Source: Pseudonocardia sp. CNS-139 (GTDB lineage Bacteria; Actinomycetota; Actinomycetes; Mycobacteriales; Pseudonocardiaceae). Taken from it: a stretch of DNA of 53,273 nt. A program made the position numbers and the translations under genes. How positions within the stretch are numbered: the first letter of the stretch is position 1; each line of letters begins with the position of its first letter. Shown here piece after piece: positions 48,653 to 53,273 of the stretch. The notes beneath the pieces were generated by a model. The model was not told the origin of the DNA and made no database searches. It was given only the letters and a program-made list of their open reading frames with translations. The stretch lies in assembly GCA_001942415.1 (NCBI GenBank), contig MKJX01000188.1:1-53273 (forward strand). The letters run 5' to 3'.

Positions 48653-49322
48653 GGAGCCGGTGACGGTGCGGCTGCCGGCCGGCTGGCTCTGGCTGGTCGT
48701 GGTGCTCGGCGCGGGGCTCGGGTGCGGCGCCGGTTTCGCGGTCGCACCGCTGGTCGGGTGGCTGGTGGAGCTCGTCGGCGGCGCGCCCGGGCCGCTCCGG
48801 CTGGCCGCCGCGCTGCCGACCGTCTGGGCCGTGCCGGTGCTGACGCTCGCCGGCGCGGCCGGCGGCGCGTGGGTCGCATCGGTGTGGCGCAGGGAGAGCC
48901 CGGCCGTGACGATCGGGCCCGACCACGTCCTCGTGCACCAGGACGGCGCCGGGACGCACGTCGACCAGGGCCAGGTCGGCGCCGCGTTCACCGACGGGCA
49001 CGACCTGGTGCTGCTCGACCACACCGGCGGCGAGCTGCTCCGCACCCCGGGGAGCGACCTCACCACCGACCGGCTGCGCGACGCGTTCACGCGGTTCGGC
49101 TACCCGTGGCAGGGCACGGCGGACCCGCGCGAGGCCGAGTTCGTCACGTGGGTCGACCGCAGCCCGGGCCTGGACGAGCCGGCACACGCGCTGCTGCGCA
49201 CCCGCAGGCGCGCGCTCGCCGACAAGCGGACCGGCGCCGCCGAGGAGGCGCTCGACGGCCTGCGCGCGCTCGGGATCGCGGTGCGCGACCGGAGCGGCGC
49301 GCAGCAGTACCGGAAGCGTTAG
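48636..49322 (+). CDS. YqeB-like membrane protein
   Basis: About 228 aa: two membrane segments (LWLVVVLGAGLGCGAGFAVAPLVGWL, LPTVWAVPVLTLAGAAGGAWVA) followed by a compact soluble region (VTIGPDHVLVHQDGAGTHVDQGQVGAAFTDGHDLVLLD, in part) resembling the PH-like domain of YqeB proteins, and a charged helical end. Function is unknown. ATG 48636 follows GAGGGGG and overlaps the tetR end, so it is co-transcribed with it. A single fused TetR-YqeB reading exists only because of the frame error upstream. Confidence 0.65.
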   Translation: METTAEEPVTVRLPAGWLWLVVVLGAGLGCGAGFAVAPLVGWLVELVGGAPGPLRLAAALPTVWAVPVLTLAGAAGGAWVASVWRRESPAVTIGPDHVLVHQDGAGTHVDQGQVGAAFTDGHDLVLLDHTGGELLRTPGSDLTTDRLRDAFTRFGYPWQGTADPREAEFVTWVDRSPGLDEPAHALLRTRRRALADKRTGAAEEALDGLRALGIAVRDRSGAQQYRKR

Positions 49323-49858
49323 AGCCCGGTGCTGCCGTCGAGGCGCTCGCGCAGGAGGTCGGCATGGCCGTTGTGGCGGGCGTACTCGGCGATCACGTGC
49401 ACGAGCACCCGCCGCAGCGCCACCGGCTGCCCGGAGGCCCGGTGCACGCCCGTGTCGTCGAGCGCCGCGGCCGCGACGATCTCCCGGGAACGGCGGCACT
49501 CGTCGCGCCACGACGCCAGGGCGTCGGCGGGGTCGCCGCCGAGCGACTCGAAGTCCTGGTCGGGGCTGTCGTCGGAGTAGAAGAGCAGCGGCACGTCCTC
49601 ACCGGCGAACTGGATGCGGAACCACCACCGCTCCACGCCGGCGAGGTGCCGGGCCAGGCCGTGCAACGTCAGCCGGGACGGCGGCACCGCGCGTTCGGAG
49701 AGGCGCTCCGGCGGCAGGCCCGCGCACTTGACGGCGAACGTCTCGCGGTGCCGGTCGAGGTAGGCCGTGAGGATCGTGCGCTCGTCGCCGACGAGGGGCG
49801 GCAGGCCCCGCCCGTCGGAGGGCGGCGGGGTCAGGTGGCGCGGGACGTCCTCGGCCAC
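49319..49858 (-). CDS. DinB / mycothiol-transferase-like protein (DUF664)
   Basis: 179 aa. A four-helix-bundle DinB fold is suggested by LTAYLDRHRETFAVKCAGLPPERLSERAVPPSRLTLHGLARHLAGVERWWF (in part) and a C-terminal VLVHVIAEYARHNGHADLLRERLDG. His residues in LARHLAGVE and YARHNGHADLLRE are the expected metal ligands. Many actinobacterial members use mycothiol as thiol donor; the substrate here is unknown. It converges with the YqeB-like gene (stops overlap by 4 nt). Confidence 0.8.
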   Translation of the reverse strand: MAEDVPRHLTPPPSDGRGLPPLVGDERTILTAYLDRHRETFAVKCAGLPPERLSERAVPPSRLTLHGLARHLAGVERWWFRIQFAGEDVPLLFYSDDSPDQDFESLGGDPADALASWRDECRRSREIVAAAALDDTGVHRASGQPVALRRVLVHVIAEYARHNGHADLLRERLDGSTGL

Positions 49859-49862
49859 CGGC

Positions 49863-50294
49863 TCACTCCTTCTTCGGCCGCCCGATGCCTGCTGCGTAGA
49901 GCACGGCCAGTGCGGCGCCGGGCGGGATCGTCCACAGCCACCACGGGTAGACGAGGTCCCCGAGGGTGAGGGCGAGGATGCCCCACACCACCAGGTTCAC
50001 CGCGACGATGCTGCTCCAGATGATCGTCAGCACCCGCATCGCGACGCCGCCACCGGTGTCGGAGAACACCGGCCGCCGTCCGGGCGGGCCGGGCGGGGCC
50101 GGCAGCTCGGGCAGGTCGGCGGTGGCGCGGACCAGGTCGCCGCGGGTGCGCGCGGCCCACACGCTCCGCACCCGGTCGTCGAACTCCGCGAGGTCGAGCT
50201 GCCCCGCTTCCTGCGCGCGGCGCAGCCGGTCCTGCACCTTCTCGCGCTCGGCGTCCGACACGCGCATGTCCTCGGGCCGAATCGGCTCGCTCAC
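49863..50294 (-). CDS. DUF1707 domain membrane protein
   Basis: About 143 aa. DUF1707 core: MRVSDAEREKVQDRLRRAQEAGQLDLAEFDDRVRSVWAARTRGDLVRATADLPE (in part), then two hydrophobic segments (VLTIIWSSIVAVNLVVWGILAL, YPWWLWTIPPGAALAVLYAAG). These are common actinobacterial proteins of unknown function, possibly membrane-associated regulators. GTG 50294 (VSEPIRPED) is preferred over an ATG 13 codons upstream. It lies 4 nt before the DinB-like gene and is probably in one operon with it. Confidence 0.8.
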   Translation of the reverse strand: MSEPIRPEDMRVSDAEREKVQDRLRRAQEAGQLDLAEFDDRVRSVWAARTRGDLVRATADLPELPAPPGPPGRRPVFSDTGGGVAMRVLTIIWSSIVAVNLVVWGILALTLGDLVYPWWLWTIPPGAALAVLYAAGIGRPKKE

Positions 50295-50347
50295 ACGGGT
50301 GATGATCGCACGCACGCCAGGACGCCGGATCAACCGATCGGCGCCCG

Positions 50348-50377
50348 TTGCTATACATGCTTACATTCGCATATATT
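50348..50377 (+). promoter_or_regulatory. Metal-type operator within a leaderless promoter of the CDF gene
   Basis: TTGCTA (50348-50353), 18 nt and TATATT (50372-50377) form the promoter. Inside it lies an inverted repeat ATACATGC-N8-GCATATAT (50353-50376). The expected start is about 50384, exactly at the GTG codon. The layout resembles MerR- or ArsR/SmtB-type control of metal exporters. No such regulator is in the window. Confidence 0.65.
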
Positions 50378-50383
50378 AACGCC

Positions 50384-51307
50384 GTGGGCGCGGGACACGG
50401 GCACGGCATCGACGCCGGTCATGGGGGTTCCCCGTCCGGCAACCATCAGCGGCGGCTGGCCGTCTCGCTCGCCGTGCTCGCCGCCTCACTGGTGCTGCAG
50501 GTTGTCGTCGGGCTCCTGACGTCCTCGCTCGCGCTGCTCTCCGACGCGGGCCACAACTTCACCGACGTGCTCGGCATCGGCATGGCGCTCGCCGCCATGA
50601 CGGCCGCCCGGACGAGCGTCACCAGCGACCGCCGCACGTTCGGCCTCTACCGCGCCGAGGTGCTCGCCGCGCTGGCCAACGCGGTGCTGCTCTTCGGGGT
50701 GGCGGCATGGGTGGTGTACGAGGCGATCCGGCGGTTCGCCGAGCCGCCGGAGGTGCCCGGCCTGCCGCTGATGCTGACGGCGCTGGTCGGCCTCGCCGCG
50801 AACCTGGTGGTCTTCGCCCTGCTGCGGCGCGGCGCGCGGGAGAGCATCAACCTGCGCGGCGCGTACCTGGAGGTCGTCGCCGACACGCTCGGCTCGGTGG
50901 GCGTGCTGATCGCGGGGGCCGTCACGCTGATCTTCGGCTGGCGCTACGCCGACCCGCTGGTCGCCATCGCGATCGGGCTGTTCATCCTGCCGCGGACGTT
51001 CGCGCTGGGCCGGCAGGCCGTGCGGATCCTCGTGCAGGCCTCGCCCGCGCACGTCGACGTCGCCGAGGTGCGGGCCGGGCTCGCCGCGCTCGACGGGGTG
51101 CAGGACGTGCACGACGTGCACATCTGGACGCTCACGTCCGGCATGGACGTCGGTTCCGCGCACCTGAGCGTCGACGCGACGTGCGATCCGGCGGCGGTGC
51201 TCACCTGCGCGCAGCGGCTGCTCACCGAGAAGCACCGGCTCGCGCACTTCACGGTGCAGGTCGAGCCGCCCGGCGCGCGGACGGGGTGCACCGAGCTCCG
51301 GTGGTAG
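50384..51307 (+). CDS. Cation diffusion facilitator (zinc/cadmium exporter)
   Basis: About 307 aa. A His-rich N-terminus (GHGHGIDAGHGG) precedes six membrane segments. The metal-site motifs are LLSDAGHNFTDVLG in segment 2 and EVVADTLGSVG in segment 5 (HxxxD and near D ligands; the second reads VAD-T-LGS). A C-terminal cytoplasmic domain (GVQDVHDVHIWTLTSG, MDVGSAHLSVDA) completes the CDF/CzcD architecture. It exports Zn or Cd with proton exchange. I take GTG 50384 as start since upstream codons lie in the promoter; no ribosome site precedes it, fitting a leaderless message. Confidence 0.88.
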   Translation: MGAGHGHGIDAGHGGSPSGNHQRRLAVSLAVLAASLVLQVVVGLLTSSLALLSDAGHNFTDVLGIGMALAAMTAARTSVTSDRRTFGLYRAEVLAALANAVLLFGVAAWVVYEAIRRFAEPPEVPGLPLMLTALVGLAANLVVFALLRRGARESINLRGAYLEVVADTLGSVGVLIAGAVTLIFGWRYADPLVAIAIGLFILPRTFALGRQAVRILVQASPAHVDVAEVRAGLAALDGVQDVHDVHIWTLTSGMDVGSAHLSVDATCDPAAVLTCAQRLLTEKHRLAHFTVQVEPPGARTGCTELRW

Positions 51308-51366
51308 CGCAGCTCGGCTGATCAAGATCCGCCCAACGGCGCCCCGGTGGGGCATGATCGCCCCTC

Positions 51367-53205
51367 GTGACCGAACACCCCATCGCACCGGTGCCCGACC
51401 CGCTCTTCGCCGACGAGCGCGAGCCGCGGTGGCGGGCCCGGTTCACCGCGCCGCGCATGTCCCGCCCGGGGTGGGCGCGCGACGCGCCGGACCGGTCGGT
51501 CTACACGTCCAACGCGAGCGGGACCACCGAGGTGTACACGTGGGACCGCACGACCGGCGAGCACCGACAGGTCACCGACCGGCGCAGCGGCACGCACTCG
51601 GCCACGCTCCCGCCGGACGGCGGCTCGGTCTGGTGGTTCGCCGACACCGACGGCGACGAGCTCGGGCACTGGGTGCGCGAGCCGTTCGGCGGCCGTGCCG
51701 AGGGCGCCGCGGCGGAGCCCGCCGTGCCCGGCGTCGAGGACGGCTACCCGGCCGGGCTGGAGATCGGACGCACGGTCGTGGCCGCCGGCACGTCCACCGA
51801 CGAGGGGACCAAGATCTGGCTGCAGGGCGGCGACGGCCCCGCGCACGTCGTCTACCAGCACACCGAGGACGCCGGCGTCGGCGCACTCGCCGAGGACGAG
51901 ACACTGCTCGCGATCAGCCACTCCGAGCACGGCGACTCCCGGCACCCCGCGGTGCGGGTGGTGCGCGTCGCCGACGGGAGCACGGTCGCCGAGAAGTCCG
52001 ACGGCCCCGGCAAGGGCCTCACGCCGCTGGTGTTCGCGCCCGTGCCCGGCGACGGCCGGCTGCTCCTGCTGCACGAGCGGCACGGCCGCGAGGAGCTGCT
52101 GGTCTGGGACGTGCTCGCGGACAAGGAGCAGGAGCTGGCGCTGGGGCTGCCCGGCGAGGTGGCCGCCGACTTCTATCCGGACGGGCGGCACCTGCTCGTC
52201 TGGCACACGCACGCCGCGCGCACCCGGCTGCACCGCTACGACCTGGAGACCGCGGAGCTGGTCGAGCTGGCGGTCGCGCCGGGCTGCGTCGGGTCGGCAG
52301 AGGTGCGGCCGGACGGCACCGTCGAGTACACGTGCTCGTCGGCCGCCGAGCCGCAGGCCGTCCGCGCGCTGCGCCCGGACGGCACCGACGAGGTGCTGGT
52401 CACGCCCCCGGGCGAGCGCGCTCCGGGTTCCGTGCCCGTCGAGGACCTGTGGGTGGACGGCCCGGCCGGGCCCGTGCACGCCCTCGTCGCGCGGCCCGCG
52501 GACGCCGGCGACCGGCCGCCGGCCGTCTTCAGCCTGCACGGCGGCCCGCACGCGGCCGACGAGGACCGTTTCAGCGCGATGCGCGCGGCCTGGGTGGACG
52601 CCGGGTTCGTGGTGGTCGAGGTGAACTACCGCGGCTCGACCGGCTACGGCTCCGCGTGGCGGGACGCGATCGAGGGCCGGCCGGGCCTGACCGAGCTGGA
52701 GGACGTCGGCGCGGTGCACGACCACCTCGTCGCGGAGGGCCTGGTCGACCCGGAACGCTGCGTGGTGGAGGGCTGGTCGTGGGGCGGGTACCTCGCGCTG
52801 CTGGCCGTCGGGACGCAGCCGCAGCGCTGGGCGGCCGGGCTGGCCGGCGTGCCGGTGGCGGACTACCTCACCGCGTACGCCGACGAGATGGAGCAGCTGC
52901 GCGCGTTCGACCGGGCCCTCTTCGGCGGGTCGCCGCAGGAGCGGCCGGACGCGTACCGGGTGTCGTCGCCGCTCACGTACGTCGGTGACGTGCGCGTGCC
53001 GGTGCTCGTGCTGGCCGGGGAGAACGACCCGCGCTGCCCGATCCGGCAGGTGGACAACTACCTCGACGCCCTGGCCGCCCGCGGCGACGTGCGGTACGAG
53101 GTGAGCCGGTTCGACGCCGGCCACGGCTCGCTGGTGGTGGAGGAGACGCTCCGGCACGTGGCGACGGAGATCGGCTTCGCCCTGCGCGCCCTCGCCGCCT
53201 CCTGA
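51367..53205 (+). CDS. S9-family prolyl oligopeptidase-like serine peptidase
   Basis: 612 aa: an N-terminal beta-propeller (repeats such as VYTWDRTTGEHRQVTD, SATLPPDGGSVWWFADTDG) and a C-terminal alpha/beta-hydrolase domain from about residue 365. The catalytic triad is S471 in GWSWGGY, D554 in GENDPRC and H586 in DAGHGS; the oxyanion block is FSLHGGPHAADEDRF. It would cleave short peptides or acylated amino acids in the cytoplasm; no signal peptide is seen. GTG 51367 is the start. It stands 59 nt after the CDF gene in the same direction. Confidence 0.9.
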   Translation: MTEHPIAPVPDPLFADEREPRWRARFTAPRMSRPGWARDAPDRSVYTSNASGTTEVYTWDRTTGEHRQVTDRRSGTHSATLPPDGGSVWWFADTDGDELGHWVREPFGGRAEGAAAEPAVPGVEDGYPAGLEIGRTVVAAGTSTDEGTKIWLQGGDGPAHVVYQHTEDAGVGALAEDETLLAISHSEHGDSRHPAVRVVRVADGSTVAEKSDGPGKGLTPLVFAPVPGDGRLLLLHERHGREELLVWDVLADKEQELALGLPGEVAADFYPDGRHLLVWHTHAARTRLHRYDLETAELVELAVAPGCVGSAEVRPDGTVEYTCSSAAEPQAVRALRPDGTDEVLVTPPGERAPGSVPVEDLWVDGPAGPVHALVARPADAGDRPPAVFSLHGGPHAADEDRFSAMRAAWVDAGFVVVEVNYRGSTGYGSAWRDAIEGRPGLTELEDVGAVHDHLVAEGLVDPERCVVEGWSWGGYLALLAVGTQPQRWAAGLAGVPVADYLTAYADEMEQLRAFDRALFGGSPQERPDAYRVSSPLTYVGDVRVPVLVLAGENDPRCPIRQVDNYLDALAARGDVRYEVSRFDAGHGSLVVEETLRHVATEIGFALRALAAS

Positions 53206-53273
53206 CGCCGGACGCGGGTGCGCCCCGCCGGAGCTTGAACGCCCGCCGACGCCCGAGGAGCACCCCGGCCAGC

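Noticed and set aside
48033..49322. A single TetR-membrane protein fusion of 429 aa
   Set aside because: A shift near 48562 restores a typical TetR C-terminus and stop, and the membrane protein has its own ribosome site and ATG.

Overview
The window is chromosomal DNA of very high G+C content, with strong GC3 bias and many GTG starts. Gene content points to a Pseudonocardia-like actinobacterium: 6C RNA, Ssd, a Flp/Tad pilus locus with a DUF4244-type pilin, an actinobacterial LexA box, and a gene order matching the acs-to-topA stretch of Mycobacterium tuberculosis (Rv3667 to Rv3646c). The genus is inferred from the oxalate genes and is not proven. Many genes are broken by small shifts, almost all explained by one or two missing bases in G/C runs, while the protein continues perfectly in another frame. 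I read these as consensus errors and annotate the genes as intact reading units.

Region 1 (1-22.5 kb) is an oxalate / C2-acid island. It holds a sucCD pair, glycerate-pathway genes (hyi, glxR, a Gcl-like ThDP enzyme), an oxc-frc operon, a divergent oxalate-CoA ligase gene, a LysR regulator, a PAS protein, and a PanE-like reductase that by analogy to Methylorubrum PanE2 may be an oxalyl-CoA reductase. A second operon follows: a ThDP lyase, an Frc-like CoA transferase, an ADP-forming CoA ligase, an Nramp-like transporter without the metal-site motifs, and a small membrane protein. TerC and an OxlT-type MFS transporter close the island. The logic would be: import oxalate, activate it (ligase or CoA transfer), then either decarboxylate it for energy (Oxc) or reduce it to glyoxylate (PanE-like) and send it to glycerate (Gcl-like, Hyi, GlxR). 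A 20-bp operator occurs in three promoters (PanE-like gene, ThDP-lyase operon, oxalate transporter), and paired LysR-type boxes lie between oxc and the ligase gene.

Region 2 (22.7-43.3 kb) is the conserved actinobacterial block: acs, a degenerate Fic protein, a candidate Ms1/6S-like RNA, a HAD phosphatase, 6C RNA, a cluster of perfect DnaA boxes, ssd, the tad pilus genes, an MrfA-like helicase, hppA, two paralogous lipoproteins, an Rv3647c-like gene under an apparent LexA box, and topA.

Region 3 (43.3-53.3 kb) is mixed housekeeping: YqeY, a metallophosphoesterase, tRNA-Pro(CGG), two MFS transporters, a TetR regulator with a YqeB-like membrane protein, a DinB-like protein, a DUF1707 protein, a zinc/cadmium-type CDF exporter with an operator-bearing and apparently leaderless promoter, and an S9 peptidase. 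No insertion sequence, CRISPR array, rRNA or phage gene was seen.
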